Shown one piece after another: positions 40,112-50,637 of a DNA stretch of 64,000 nucleotides. Position 1 is the first letter of the stretch. The number at the start of each line of letters is the position of its first letter. The position numbers and the translations under genes were made by a program. The stretch comes from Nitrosotalea sp. (GTDB lineage: Archaea > Thermoproteota > Nitrososphaeria > Nitrososphaerales > Nitrosopumilaceae), in contig JAHEXH010000003.1 in NCBI GenBank assembly GCA_023252235.1, positions 1-64,000 on the forward strand, read 5' to 3'. The notes beneath the pieces are model-generated. The model searched no databases and was not told where the DNA came from. It worked only from the letters and a program-made list of their open reading frames with translations.

Positions 40112-40750
40112 ATGGAATACCTCATTCTTGTAGACAGCAATGATAATCAAATAGGAATTGAAGAAAAAGTAAAATGCCATTTACCAAATGGAAAACTTCA
40201 CAGAGCCTTTACAATATTTTTATTCAATAAAGAAGGTAAACTATTGCTTACGCAAAGAAGTATGGATAAGATGTTGTGGCCCGGAGATTGGGATGGAACA
40301 GTAGCAAGTCACCCAAGACAGTCAGAGAATTACATTTCATCTGCAGAAAGAAGACTACCTGAAGAATTGGGAGTCACATGCAAATTGGATTATTTACACA
40401 AGTTTGAGTATCATGTTCCTTACAAAGACATAGGATCAGAAAATGAAGTTTGCGGTACTCTGGTTGGAATATTAGATGACCCATCCAAAATTAAGCTTGT
40501 AGAAGGTGAAATTTCAGATTTTAAATGGGTTACGCTTGAAGAATTATTATCAGAGATAGAAAATGTTCCTCATATTTTCTGTCCATGGTTACTAGTCGCA
40601 TTGTATTTCATACCAGAATCAAGCCAAAAAATTAACGATAGACATAAAGAAATTCTCAAGATGTGGAACAAAGCCGATCTCAAGAGTAGGCTTGAAGAAT
40701 CATTAAAGTATCATTTTCCAGACCATAGATGGGAGCTAAAAAAAGAATGA
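40112..40750 (+). CDS. idi: Isopentenyl-diphosphate delta-isomerase, type I (Nudix)
   Basis: 212 aa; LHRAFTIFLFNKEGKLLLTQRS, WDGTVASHPRQSE. Confidence 0.9.
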   Translation: MEYLILVDSNDNQIGIEEKVKCHLPNGKLHRAFTIFLFNKEGKLLLTQRSMDKMLWPGDWDGTVASHPRQSENYISSAERRLPEELGVTCKLDYLHKFEYHVPYKDIGSENEVCGTLVGILDDPSKIKLVEGEISDFKWVTLEELLSEIENVPHIFCPWLLVALYFIPESSQKINDRHKEILKMWNKADLKSRLEESLKYHFPDHRWELKKE

Positions 40751-41730
40751 AATTAGAAACACTAGCAAGAACGACATCCAAGATAGACTCATTTCTATCA
40801 TCAAGACTTTCTGGAGAACCCAGAGATCTATACCAAGCAGCAAGTTATTTGATTGATCATGGGGGGAAAAGATTGAGACCATACATGGTCATAAAGAGCT
40901 GTCAACTCTTAGGAGGAACTACAAAGCAGGCTATACCTGCAGCAGCCGCAGTTGAAATGGTGCATAATTTCACACTAGTACATGATGACATCATGGATAA
41001 TGACGAGGTAAGACATGGTGTACCTACAGTTCATGTGAAATTTGGAATGCCAATAGGAATTCTTGCTGGGGATTTATTATTTTCAAGGGCATTTGAAACC
41101 ATTTCAAAACCTTATCTTCACAAGTCAAAAGAGGTGGGTTTGAATCTTGTTACTACATTGGCAAAAGCCTGCACAGATGTATGTGAGGGTCAGGCACTTG
41201 ACATCAGCATGGCAAAATCAAATAAAATACCAAATGAAAGTCAATACATCAAAATGATTGAGAAAAAAACATCATCATTATTTGTAGCATCATGTGCAAT
41301 GGGAGCAATAACTGCAAACAAAAATTTTTCTGATGTAACAAGACTATCCACATTTGGAAGAAATCTAGGAATTGCTTTTCAAATAATTGATGATCTAATT
41401 GGAGTAATAGGTGATCCTAAAATTACAAGAAAACCTGTAGGAAACGATATTAGAGAAGGAAAGAAATCTCTTCCAATTTTAATGGCAATTAAAAAAGCAA
41501 ATAATCAAGAAAAGAAGATAATACTTAATGCATTTGGTAATCCATCTGTTTCAAAAAGTGAAGTAGAAAGAGCCATCTCTACAATTTCTGCTCTTGGCAT
41601 AGAAGAAACAATAAAGCAAAAAGCAGCACATCATTCCAATGCAGCCAAGAATTCCATATCAATATACGATGGATCTGCAAAAAAAGAACTACTCTCTTTG
41701 CTTGATTTCGTGGTAGAGAGGAGTCTTTAA
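40747..41730 (+). CDS. Polyprenyl/geranylgeranyl diphosphate synthase
   Basis: GGKRLRPYM, LVHDDIMDND, FQIIDDLIGVIGD; alternative start at 40729. Confidence 0.93.
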   Translation: MKLETLARTTSKIDSFLSSRLSGEPRDLYQAASYLIDHGGKRLRPYMVIKSCQLLGGTTKQAIPAAAAVEMVHNFTLVHDDIMDNDEVRHGVPTVHVKFGMPIGILAGDLLFSRAFETISKPYLHKSKEVGLNLVTTLAKACTDVCEGQALDISMAKSNKIPNESQYIKMIEKKTSSLFVASCAMGAITANKNFSDVTRLSTFGRNLGIAFQIIDDLIGVIGDPKITRKPVGNDIREGKKSLPILMAIKKANNQEKKIILNAFGNPSVSKSEVERAISTISALGIEETIKQKAAHHSNAAKNSISIYDGSAKKELLSLLDFVVERSL

Positions 41731-43437
41731 TTGGATGAAGAATTAAAAAGAGTAATTCGTGGAATTGCCCTTCTCAATGCATCAGAACATGATGGAAAAA
41801 CTAGAAACGATTCAATCATTTCTAAAGTAATTGGTACTAAGCCAGAACTTCGTTCTAGAATAAAAGATATCATTCCACTCATTTCACAGGAAGTAATTGA
41901 TGTTAACAAATTATCAGTAGAATCACAAAAAGAGGAGCTTGAGAGTAAATATCCAGAATTACTAGTAGTAAAACCAAAGCATGAGAGAATAGGACTTCCG
42001 CCTTTGGAGGGAGCAGAACAAGGTAATGTAATTACACGTTTTCCTCCTGAACCCAATGGTTATCCACATATTGGGCATGCGAAAGCATCGATAATTGATG
42101 AAGAGTATGCAAGGATGTATGGAGGCAAACTCGTTTTAAGATTTGATGACACAAATCCAGAGAAGGAACGTTTAGAGTACTATGCAGCAATCAAGGTTGG
42201 TTTAGACTGGCTGGGTGTAAAATATGATCTTGTAAAAAACACATCTGATGATATGGTGATCATTTACAAGAAAGCTAGAGAACTCATAGATTCTGGTCAT
42301 GCGTATGTTTGTACATGTGATAAGGAAACAATTAGCAAGAACAGAAGAGAGATGCTATCCTGTAAATGTCGAGCAGGAGATCTTAATCAGAATGTCACTC
42401 GTTGGAATAAGATGTTTGACAAATTCAAACCAGGGGAAGCCATAGTTAGATTTCGTGGAAATATGAGTTCAGAGAATACAGTTATGCGAGATCCGACCTT
42501 ATTAAGAATAATAGATGAAGCGCATCCAATACACAAGGACAAGTACAGAGTTTGGCCAAATTATGATTTTGCGGTTTCAATTGAGGACAGCATTGATGGA
42601 ATTACTCATGCGTTCAGAACTAAAGAATACGAACTACGAACTGAACTCTATTATACGCTTTTAGACAAACTGGGTATGCGTAAACCAAAGATGATGGAGT
42701 TTTCAAGACTAGAGTTTGAAGGAATGCCTGTCTCCAAAAGAGTGTTGAAACCTCTAGTAGAAGAAGGAAAAGTATCCGGATTTGATGATCCTAGACTCCC
42801 TACTCTTGAGGGATTACGTAGAAGAGGTATAGTTCCAGAAGCTATTAGGAAATTTGTTATTTCTCTTGGTTTTACTAAATCGGATACTTTACCACCATTT
42901 GAATCACTTGAATCATTTAATCGAAAAATAATTGATCCTACAAGTGTAAGATTATTCATTGTTTTTGAACCTATAAAATTAACAGTTATTAACAATAATC
43001 TTACCGAAGTTGAGATTCCAAATCATCCACAAAACGACATGGGCAAGAGACGAATAAAGATTGATGGGAAATTCTTCATATCTGGTAATGATGTCAAGAC
43101 ATTAAAAATCGGTGATGAGATAAGATTGTTAGAATTATACAACATAAGAATAACAAAAATGGGTTCAGAAATGGAAGGAGAGATTACTAGTAGCAATTAC
43201 AAATCAGATATTCCGAAAACTCAATGGGTTCCAAGAAATAACCCAGTAAACATAGAGGTTTTGATACCAAATACACTCTTCATAAATGACCAATTTAATG
43301 AAAATAGTCTAGAAATTAGACAAGCCATTACAGAGCAATACTACTTAGAGTTAAATGTGGGAGCAGAAATCCAATTCATGAGATTCGGGTATTGTAGAAA
43401 AGATTCTGCAAATCAAGCGATATATACACACAAGTGA
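41731..43437 (+). CDS. gltX: Glutamyl-tRNA synthetase
   Basis: 568 aa; RFPPEPNGYPHIGHAKA and EFSRLEFEGMPVSKR; TTG start. Confidence 0.95.
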   Translation: MDEELKRVIRGIALLNASEHDGKTRNDSIISKVIGTKPELRSRIKDIIPLISQEVIDVNKLSVESQKEELESKYPELLVVKPKHERIGLPPLEGAEQGNVITRFPPEPNGYPHIGHAKASIIDEEYARMYGGKLVLRFDDTNPEKERLEYYAAIKVGLDWLGVKYDLVKNTSDDMVIIYKKARELIDSGHAYVCTCDKETISKNRREMLSCKCRAGDLNQNVTRWNKMFDKFKPGEAIVRFRGNMSSENTVMRDPTLLRIIDEAHPIHKDKYRVWPNYDFAVSIEDSIDGITHAFRTKEYELRTELYYTLLDKLGMRKPKMMEFSRLEFEGMPVSKRVLKPLVEEGKVSGFDDPRLPTLEGLRRRGIVPEAIRKFVISLGFTKSDTLPPFESLESFNRKIIDPTSVRLFIVFEPIKLTVINNNLTEVEIPNHPQNDMGKRRIKIDGKFFISGNDVKTLKIGDEIRLLELYNIRITKMGSEMEGEITSSNYKSDIPKTQWVPRNNPVNIEVLIPNTLFINDQFNENSLEIRQAITEQYYLELNVGAEIQFMRFGYCRKDSANQAIYTHK

Positions 43438-44303
43438 AGAAAATGAAGATTGCCAGATTACTTAGACAAAATATTGAAACATATGCTATTGTTAATGGCG
43501 AAAAGGTTTTGACAAGAGAAAGTATGACATTACAAACTGGAATTCCCATACCACAGAGTATTAAAGATTTTTTATTTGACGGTTGGTACGATGAAATAAA
43601 GACCAATGCAAAAAATTTAACATATAATGAGAATTTATCAGATTTCAAATTTCTTCCTCCTATTCCAAATCCATCTAAGATAATTTGTTTAGCATTCAAT
43701 TACAGAGATCATGCAAAAGAGCAAAATTTGATTCCTCCAGATGAGCCGGCCATAGTTATCAAACCAAGAACAACACTCAATGGAGCTACGTCAGACATAG
43801 TTTGCCCATCATTTGTATCAAAGCTCGATTATGAGATTGAGCTTGCAGTGATAATTGGTAAAGACTGCAAGAACATATCAGAAAAAGAGGCTAAAGAAGC
43901 AGTTTTTGGATACATGGTTTTAAACGATGCTTCTGCACGAGACATACAAGCCAAGGATAAACAGTTTACCAGAGCAAAGGGTTTTGATACTTTTGCACCT
44001 TGTGGTCCTTGGATAACCACTGCAGATGAGATACCTGATCCACAAAATCTCAAGATGATGACCAAAGTAAATGGAGACATTAGACAGAATTCTTCAACAT
44101 CAAATATGCACCTAAAGGTCTATTCCATTGTATCACTGTTAAGCAAAGCAATGACATTGGAGAAGGGGGATATTATATCTACTGGAACTCCTGCAGGAGT
44201 TATGCTCAACAAACCAGATGCCGTCTTTTTGAAAGATGGGGATAAGATAGAGATGGAGATAGAAAATCTTGGCAAGCTACAAAACACAGTAAAATTCGTT
44301 TGA
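43434..44303 (+). CDS. Fumarylacetoacetate hydrolase family protein
   Basis: 289 aa; ICLAFNYRDHAKEQN, LDYEIELAVIIGKD, GDIISTGTPAGV. Confidence 0.92.
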   Translation: MKKMKIARLLRQNIETYAIVNGEKVLTRESMTLQTGIPIPQSIKDFLFDGWYDEIKTNAKNLTYNENLSDFKFLPPIPNPSKIICLAFNYRDHAKEQNLIPPDEPAIVIKPRTTLNGATSDIVCPSFVSKLDYEIELAVIIGKDCKNISEKEAKEAVFGYMVLNDASARDIQAKDKQFTRAKGFDTFAPCGPWITTADEIPDPQNLKMMTKVNGDIRQNSSTSNMHLKVYSIVSLLSKAMTLEKGDIISTGTPAGVMLNKPDAVFLKDGDKIEMEIENLGKLQNTVKFV

Positions 44304-44367
44304 TTCAAGATTCTGAAATTCTAGAACAGACATTAAAATTATTAAGAGTTAGAGTTCCTTATCAAGT

Positions 44368-44676
44368 ATGGGAAAAATAATTGTTGGGAAAGTAAGCGAT
44401 TTCATTCCAGGTAAAATACAAAAGGTGGCAATAGATGGTAAGGATATTCTTGTTGCAAATATTGATGGAAACTACTATGCAATTAATGATACGTGTACAC
44501 ATGCAGGAGCAAGCCTATCAGAAGGAAGTTTGGATGGAACGATTGTAACATGTGGATGGCATGGAGCAAAATTTGATTGTAAAACAGGCAAGCTTTCTGC
44601 GTTTCCTGCCAAGATAAAAGACTTGAATTCGTATAAAGTAGTAATAGAATCAGAAAATATCTTTGTAGAAGTATAA
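44368..44676 (+). CDS. Rieske [2Fe-2S] ferredoxin
   Basis: 102 aa; CTHAGASLSEG and CGWHGAKFDCKTG. Confidence 0.93.
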   Translation: MGKIIVGKVSDFIPGKIQKVAIDGKDILVANIDGNYYAINDTCTHAGASLSEGSLDGTIVTCGWHGAKFDCKTGKLSAFPAKIKDLNSYKVVIESENIFVEV

Positions 44677-44712
44677 TGCAAACTTTATAAAATAAGCACA
44701 ATTAGCATAAGC

Positions 44713-44997
44713 TTGAATGGTATTATGGTCGAAAAAAAGGATCCAAATATTGACACTTTAAACACAGCCATTACTACTTTAGTTGAAATTGCAGTAAATC
44801 CTTCCACTCCAAGAAACATAAAGAAAGATCTGACTGACCTTATTGCAGAATTAAAAAAACAAACTTCTCCCGTTGCAGTAAGGGCGGCAAATGCCATAAG
44901 TGCCCTTGATGACATATCGCAAGACCCCAACATGCCGTCATACGTCAGAGTCACATTGTGGCAAGCAGTTTCTGCTCTAGAAAGAATAAGGGAATAA
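44713..44997 (+). CDS. UPF0147 family protein
   Basis: 94 aa; VNPSTPRNIKKDL, ALDDISQDPNMPSYVRVTLWQAVSALE. Confidence 0.85.
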   Translation: MNGIMVEKKDPNIDTLNTAITTLVEIAVNPSTPRNIKKDLTDLIAELKKQTSPVAVRAANAISALDDISQDPNMPSYVRVTLWQAVSALERIRE

Positions 44998-45022
44998 ATT
45001 TAGTCCAGATTATTCTTATTTA

Positions 45023-45787
45023 GTGAAAATTGAAGATTATCTATCATCACTTCCAAGTTCAATAATTAGTGGTGAGGATGTTGAATTATCAGACAAGACA
45101 TTAAGAGAGATCTTTCGATTTGCGGGACTGACTACAAATGATGTATTTTACCATCTGGGATGCGGCAGTGATAACAGCGTCATGATATCTGTACAGGAAT
45201 TCATGGTAAAGAAAGCTATCGGCATTGACAATAACAAAGACAAGATAACACACGTGCAAAAACTTCTTGAGGAGAAACATCTCTCAAATGGATCGTTTAG
45301 ATGTGAAGATGTCACACTTTCTGACATTAGCGATGCAACTGTAATACTCTTTTGGTTCTCAGATGAAAGGATAATTGAGAAAATGATTTCAAAATTTGAA
45401 GATCTAAGATCCGGCTGTAAAATAATAACCATATGGGGACCCCTCATTGGACACATGCCAGATAAAGTGGATTTTCCATACATTTTAAATGTCACACCAT
45501 TAAAGAAGGCCAATTCTCTGCGAGATCAGATGCTTTCAATATTCAACACTGATTGCATTGATTTTGCTGTTGCATGGGAATTTGCTGATAGATATTCAAA
45601 ATCTATAGGTTCAAAGAATTTAGAAAATGACAGGTTTCTAACTATACTCCAGACACTTGTAATATGGATAAACGCAAAGAATCTTGGGATCGCATGTGGG
45701 GATGACATACCAGATCCAATAAAGAGTTACATGGGAATTCTCAAGACTTTTTTCAATATAGAAGTAGAACACCTGCTTGACCACTAG
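45023..45787 (+). CDS. Putative SAM-dependent methyltransferase-like protein
   Basis: 254 aa; FYHLGCGSDNSVMISVQ...AIGIDNN resembling SAM-binding motifs I/II. Confidence 0.6.
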   Translation: MKIEDYLSSLPSSIISGEDVELSDKTLREIFRFAGLTTNDVFYHLGCGSDNSVMISVQEFMVKKAIGIDNNKDKITHVQKLLEEKHLSNGSFRCEDVTLSDISDATVILFWFSDERIIEKMISKFEDLRSGCKIITIWGPLIGHMPDKVDFPYILNVTPLKKANSLRDQMLSIFNTDCIDFAVAWEFADRYSKSIGSKNLENDRFLTILQTLVIWINAKNLGIACGDDIPDPIKSYMGILKTFFNIEVEHLLDH

Positions 45788-45834
45788 GATTAATTCTCAG
45801 TCATGTTTTTATTTGGAAATACAGTATAAAATAC

Positions 45835-46185
45835 ATGATGCAAGAAAGAATCAACATCAATGTATCAGCTACAGATTATGAAAATACCAGTAAAGCCATC
45901 ATATCAACACTGAGTAATGCAGAGAAAATGGTTCATGGAGAAAATGACTTCATAGTAACAGACTCAGAATTTGCTTTTGGCTGGCATTTTTATGTGGTTT
46001 GTGTCAACAGATCACTAGTAAAACGGTTATCTGATCAAATGGGGTCAGATTTTGAAAAGATAAAAGGAAAAGGTTTAGACCACAAGTTTTTGACATGGTT
46101 GAGTGATAAGGTCAGTCAAAAAAACTTGAAGGTAAAACTAGCCATTAAGGAAGAGATGGAATCAAGCAAATTTGGAATATTTTGA
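45835..46185 (+). CDS. Hypothetical protein, 116 aa
   Basis: Open frame with coding-like composition, nothing antisense. Confidence 0.55.
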   Translation: MMQERININVSATDYENTSKAIISTLSNAEKMVHGENDFIVTDSEFAFGWHFYVVCVNRSLVKRLSDQMGSDFEKIKGKGLDHKFLTWLSDKVSQKNLKVKLAIKEEMESSKFGIF

Positions 46186-46402
46186 TTCCCGTAGTTTTCA
46201 ATTAATTTAGTTACCTCGTTATAAAATATCATTAGAGGCCTTGAGGAGTTTTGTTCACTTGATGTAGTTCCCCCATTTAAAACATGGATAGATTAATTTG
46301 TAGTTTGTTCAGTTTTCTTAATTAGTTCACAAAATAAGAAAAATAATCAGGTTTTCGTCTGAATTCATGATTGGAATCTGTAAGACTCGTTACATTTTTG
46401 TC

Positions 46403-48115
46403 TCAAAACCACAATCTTCTTGCAATATTCATCGCGATTATTTCTGGAATTGACAATTTCGCATTTACTGTTCCCCAATAGAACGGTTCAGTATACTTGT
46501 TCAAAACAGTCTTCATGACATCATTGAGATAATCCTTAATTGGATTAGATTCATGCGTGCCTAGCACGTCATCACTTTCATCCCATTTTCCCCTAAATTG
46601 TATTGCATTAAGTTCCCACATATTCTGAGCTCGTCCAGCAGGATTGTAACTTCCTCCAAACTTTACATATTTTGTCCAGTTTTTTTCATCGTCTTTGAGA
46701 ATTACAACCATCTGTTTTGCGTGTAACATTTGATATTCCATGTTTTGGCTTTTGGCAAAAAATTGTCTTGTTTCAACTATTGGGTTATTTCTAAGATAAT
46801 AAGCATAGTATTTTGACACATCGGCAATAATCACATTTTCTTGTTTGGTAGGAAAGATCACATGGATTTTTTTATCTTTACTTAATTCGTTATCAATATC
46901 CTTTCTTGAGATTGTAGAATCTTTTGATCTAGATTTGAGTTCATTTTCTTTTTCTCTTGCAAGTTTATTGTATAATCTATTTGCCACTTTTACCAATCCT
47001 CTTGCAACTTTATGATCTGAAAAATACGGTACTAAGATAAAGATTTCCTGAACATCTTCTCTTGTCAATAACTCAACATAGTCCTTTTGTGCATCTTGTA
47101 CATATCCTGGGACATTCATAGACAGTCTCAATGTTATATTTCCCTGTTCTGGAATTTCTTTAACAAAGTATTTCATAATTTCATCTTTTATGAAAGACGG
47201 ATTTGGTTTTTTATCAAAATGAGCATCGTAGTCAGCCTTCTGATTTTTCATAAGCAAGAGTGCCATCATGGTCAAGATTCTTACAAACGGTCCCTGTACA
47301 AGATCCATTTCATCATACATCAAACTGCGAAATTGTGATTCTATTCCTATCCCACCAAAAAAAGCAGCCGTTCCATCAAATATCCATAATTTCACATGAT
47401 TTGCCGCAAGAAAATTGGTAGATACAGGATTGAAACTATTGTTGACTATTACTTCAATGCCTGATTTTTCCATTCCTTCAATCATTGTCAAGGTGTTTTG
47501 TTCAAACTGTTCTAAACTGCTAGGAGGTTTTTGCATTAACAGTGATACAAATCCGTCAACAAGTATGCGTATTATCATATCCGGATTAGCCTTTTTTTTG
47601 TCTATGAGTTTCTTGCTTACTTCCAGACCATAATCATCAGCCTTGAATCCCAGTTCAATTCCAAGAATACTTTCTTGGGATTTGTTAGTAATCCAATCAT
47701 AGAATCCATTTTTTGAGTTATTCCAGTTTTCACCAGCAGGACCACCATTCATGAATGGGAGGAGTAAATTAGATCTTACCTCACATATTTTTGTCAATTC
47801 AGAAATTTCTTCTCTAGACAGGTTTTCATCAAACAGTTTGTTTATTGCAATTTTTATGAATTCTTGTGGTTTTATCGGAGTTCTTTTTTTCAACAGACCG
47901 CCCAAAAATCTTATGAGATCACCCAAAATTGGATATACGGATATTTCATCTGAAAAAATTTCAGAAATTGTTCTGGATATGTCATCATCGTAATAGTGAT
48001 TTGGATTACTTTCTTTTTGAATTCCCTTTAAGCTATCAAATTTGTATTGTCTTGCTTTAGAAAGAACATCAGATAGTTCAACCTCTAAATCAGAATTGTT
48101 TATTCTATTTTTCAT
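46403..48115 (-). CDS. Phospholipase D-superfamily-like protein
   Basis: 570 aa; two HKD-like motifs: HVKLWIFDGTAAFFGG and HAKQMVVILKDDEKNW...FGGSYNPAGR. Confidence 0.75.
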   Translation of the reverse strand: MKNRINNSDLEVELSDVLSKARQYKFDSLKGIQKESNPNHYYDDDISRTISEIFSDEISVYPILGDLIRFLGGLLKKRTPIKPQEFIKIAINKLFDENLSREEISELTKICEVRSNLLLPFMNGGPAGENWNNSKNGFYDWITNKSQESILGIELGFKADDYGLEVSKKLIDKKKANPDMIIRILVDGFVSLLMQKPPSSLEQFEQNTLTMIEGMEKSGIEVIVNNSFNPVSTNFLAANHVKLWIFDGTAAFFGGIGIESQFRSLMYDEMDLVQGPFVRILTMMALLLMKNQKADYDAHFDKKPNPSFIKDEIMKYFVKEIPEQGNITLRLSMNVPGYVQDAQKDYVELLTREDVQEIFILVPYFSDHKVARGLVKVANRLYNKLAREKENELKSRSKDSTISRKDIDNELSKDKKIHVIFPTKQENVIIADVSKYYAYYLRNNPIVETRQFFAKSQNMEYQMLHAKQMVVILKDDEKNWTKYVKFGGSYNPAGRAQNMWELNAIQFRGKWDESDDVLGTHESNPIKDYLNDVMKTVLNKYTEPFYWGTVNAKLSIPEIIAMNIARRLWF

Positions 48116-48143
48116 TTTAAAAACTCGTTCGTGATAATTTCTG

Positions 48144-48959
48144 TTACGTCAGAATACCTACCACTACAAAGAGAGTTCCTGATACAAATACCAAGATAAC
48201 TGTGGTGGGATTGATGATATTCAGAACTTGGGTAAGACTGGTACGTGTTTGTTGTAGCATGTTAACAGCGTTTTGAAATCCATTTCTAAGATTTGTGTCA
48301 ATAAAGGGAATTAATCCAGATATATTTGTGGAAATACTTTGTACACCATCAGCAATATTGATCAGTTTTGTATTGATGTCTGAGAGTTTGTTTGCAGCAT
48401 CATGGATGCTGTTTCCAATGGTTGTGCTAGTAGAACTTATTGCGCTTACATGTGTATCGACCACATGCAACTTGCCTACAAAAGTGGCAGGGTTACCTTG
48501 CGTGCCAAATGGATGCCAGTGAATATCCAAGGCATCGACATCCAATCCAATGCTTTGAAGTACTCCATGTCCTTCATGTATTATTGTACTAGAGGTTGTC
48601 AGTGTTGGGGCGACATCGTTAATCATCGTATTTCCTGCCGCATTCATGGTTCCAACCACATCATTTGCAATTATGCTTCCGCCATCTCTTATGCTGGTTT
48701 GAACATCGTTTAGTATGGTGCTGGTTTCATTTAGAATTGATTTGGTTTTATCCAATCCCGCATTATGGTCTAATAGATTAATTTGAATTGCATCTTCTAC
48801 TATCTTAAAACCACTATCAATCGCACCCAGAATGGCCACCAGTCTTCCTCTGAACATCCAAAGTGCAGCTGCAAATGCCAAGAGTGACACTCCAATGATA
48901 ATGAGAATAACTTGTGTCAATACAGGATTTGTACCGTACGTTGATTTAAAGATGATCAA
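48144..48959 (-). CDS. Membrane protein with long Asn/Thr/Ser-rich region between two TM segments
   Basis: 271 aa; TM at both ends; 28 nt upstream of the PLD-like gene on the same strand. Confidence 0.65.
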   Translation of the reverse strand: MIIFKSTYGTNPVLTQVILIIIGVSLLAFAAALWMFRGRLVAILGAIDSGFKIVEDAIQINLLDHNAGLDKTKSILNETSTILNDVQTSIRDGGSIIANDVVGTMNAAGNTMINDVAPTLTTSSTIIHEGHGVLQSIGLDVDALDIHWHPFGTQGNPATFVGKLHVVDTHVSAISSTSTTIGNSIHDAANKLSDINTKLINIADGVQSISTNISGLIPFIDTNLRNGFQNAVNMLQQTRTSLTQVLNIINPTTVILVFVSGTLFVVVGILT

Positions 48960-49169
48960 TGATCTATTCTTGCTATATTAGAAACTCTTTCTTTTCCTTA
49001 ATTTTTTATTTTGAAATTATTTGTTGATAGTCATTTTCTAAAATTCAATTTGTTAATCAAACGCCTTTCACGGCATCATTTGAAAACCTAGGTTAGAGCC
49101 CTGTGAGACTCGGATTCTCACATGTCTAAATCCAAAGACTAGAGTTCTGTACAGCTTGAATTACAAGGT

Positions 49170-50504
49170 TTAATCTTTCAATTCGTTTCCAAGTAATCTA
49201 ACTAGAATTTTTAATGAGCCCACTATAGGGTAAACAATCATGTACTTTATTGCACGTTTGAGATGTCGGTCATTGTTCATCGCTTCTGCTATTGGAGGAC
49301 TGACTTTGTAATAGAATTCGAGTATTTTTTCAAATTGTTCCTTGTTAGACGATTTCAGTAATACAGAATCCCTGAATTCTCTTAAGAATTGCACATGAGG
49401 ATGAATTTCAGAATTCATGGCGGCAGTGGCAATAAAACATCCCTTTTTCTTTTCTGGCTGTACTATTGGATTTGTGTTGGCCAGATTCTTGACTGCCTGT
49501 ATTATGCCATCCGAGTTTTGATAGTCTTGAAAACGCCAAGCTAGAGCCCCTCCATAACCCAATTTACTTGCATCATATAGGAACCCTTTCAATATTGAAA
49601 CTTCTTGATTTGGAACATATGGGCTTGTTTCTGGATGATATCCACATTCACCAATTATGCAATACTTGCCAGAAAAATCAGACGAACTATACGGATCAAG
49701 CGGTATAGGAGTCGTGCTTGATTTGTTATTGTATATGTGAAAATCTGAAAAATCAACACTCGTAGACGATAATGATACAGCCATGCTTTTTCTCATGCAT
49801 CCGACAGACACTTTGATTCCAGACGGTTTTATTTTCTGAGTAGCATATTCCACAAAACTCCGTAACTGCTGGAGAGAAATCATGCTACTTTCAGTCATGC
49901 TTTCTGGTTCATTTATCAGGTCAATTGCATAAACCGCCGGATGATTTTTGATTGCATCCAATAGTAGTACTAACACATTATTGCAAAAATCTAACGGGTT
50001 TTGAAATATGTTTACGATGATCTGTTTTCTTGCCAGAAACAACTTTTGATAATCTGCTAGTCTTGATTGAGGCAATGTTGACGAAGGGTTTGGATTAGTA
50101 TCCCATGAATTAAAAAGTGTAAGATACACTTTGATGTTGTAATTATTTGCAGAATCTAATACCTTGAGGAGATTGTCTGTGAAAGTTCGGTCTAGACCTA
50201 TCAAGTTGTTATTTCCATCTTTGCTGAAAATTATTCCTTCTAATTGTTCAAATAACCACAGTCTGACTACATTAATTCCGCTTATCTTTGAAAAATACTG
50301 ATCTATTGCAGCAGGGTTTTGTGACAAATATGGAGGAGTTTGAGGAATATTGGGTTTTGACAGGTCAATTGTTATTGGAATATCGGGATTGCCCCACAAA
50401 GGAGAATCGTTAAACTCTGATACGCCCAAGTCGGCACCATATTTGTCTTCAAACCAGCCTTGATTAATTCCGACAAGAAATTTTCCGCCAACTGCAGATG
50501 ACAT
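49170..50504 (-). CDS. GH5-like (cellulase-fold) glycoside hydrolase with C-terminal CFI-box domain
   Basis: 444 aa; INVVRLWLFEQ, DLINEPES, IIGECGYHPE; C-terminus KKGCFIATAAMNSEIHPHVQFLREFRDSVLL. Confidence 0.78.
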   Translation of the reverse strand: MSSAVGGKFLVGINQGWFEDKYGADLGVSEFNDSPLWGNPDIPITIDLSKPNIPQTPPYLSQNPAAIDQYFSKISGINVVRLWLFEQLEGIIFSKDGNNNLIGLDRTFTDNLLKVLDSANNYNIKVYLTLFNSWDTNPNPSSTLPQSRLADYQKLFLARKQIIVNIFQNPLDFCNNVLVLLLDAIKNHPAVYAIDLINEPESMTESSMISLQQLRSFVEYATQKIKPSGIKVSVGCMRKSMAVSLSSTSVDFSDFHIYNNKSSTTPIPLDPYSSSDFSGKYCIIGECGYHPETSPYVPNQEVSILKGFLYDASKLGYGGALAWRFQDYQNSDGIIQAVKNLANTNPIVQPEKKKGCFIATAAMNSEIHPHVQFLREFRDSVLLKSSNKEQFEKILEFYYKVSPPIAEAMNNDRHLKRAIKYMIVYPIVGSLKILVRLLGNELKD

Positions 50505-50637
50505 GATTCCCTAGTTTACCATTTGCTATTAAAAATTGTTGAAATGTGTACAAATTAACTTGTTTCCAACCCTAGTCCTGTAAGACACACTATTCATGAA
50601 ATAACTGGAATAATCTGCAGGAGGTTGTAATTTGAGT

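Noticed and set aside
41731-43437. Suspected intein or frameshift in long housekeeping genes (gltX, rpoA, rpoB, kae1)
   Set aside because: Each reads through as one continuous protein with motifs in the expected order.
48402-48713. 103-aa plus-strand ORF
   Set aside because: Antisense to the two-TM membrane protein gene; Cys/His scatter looks random.
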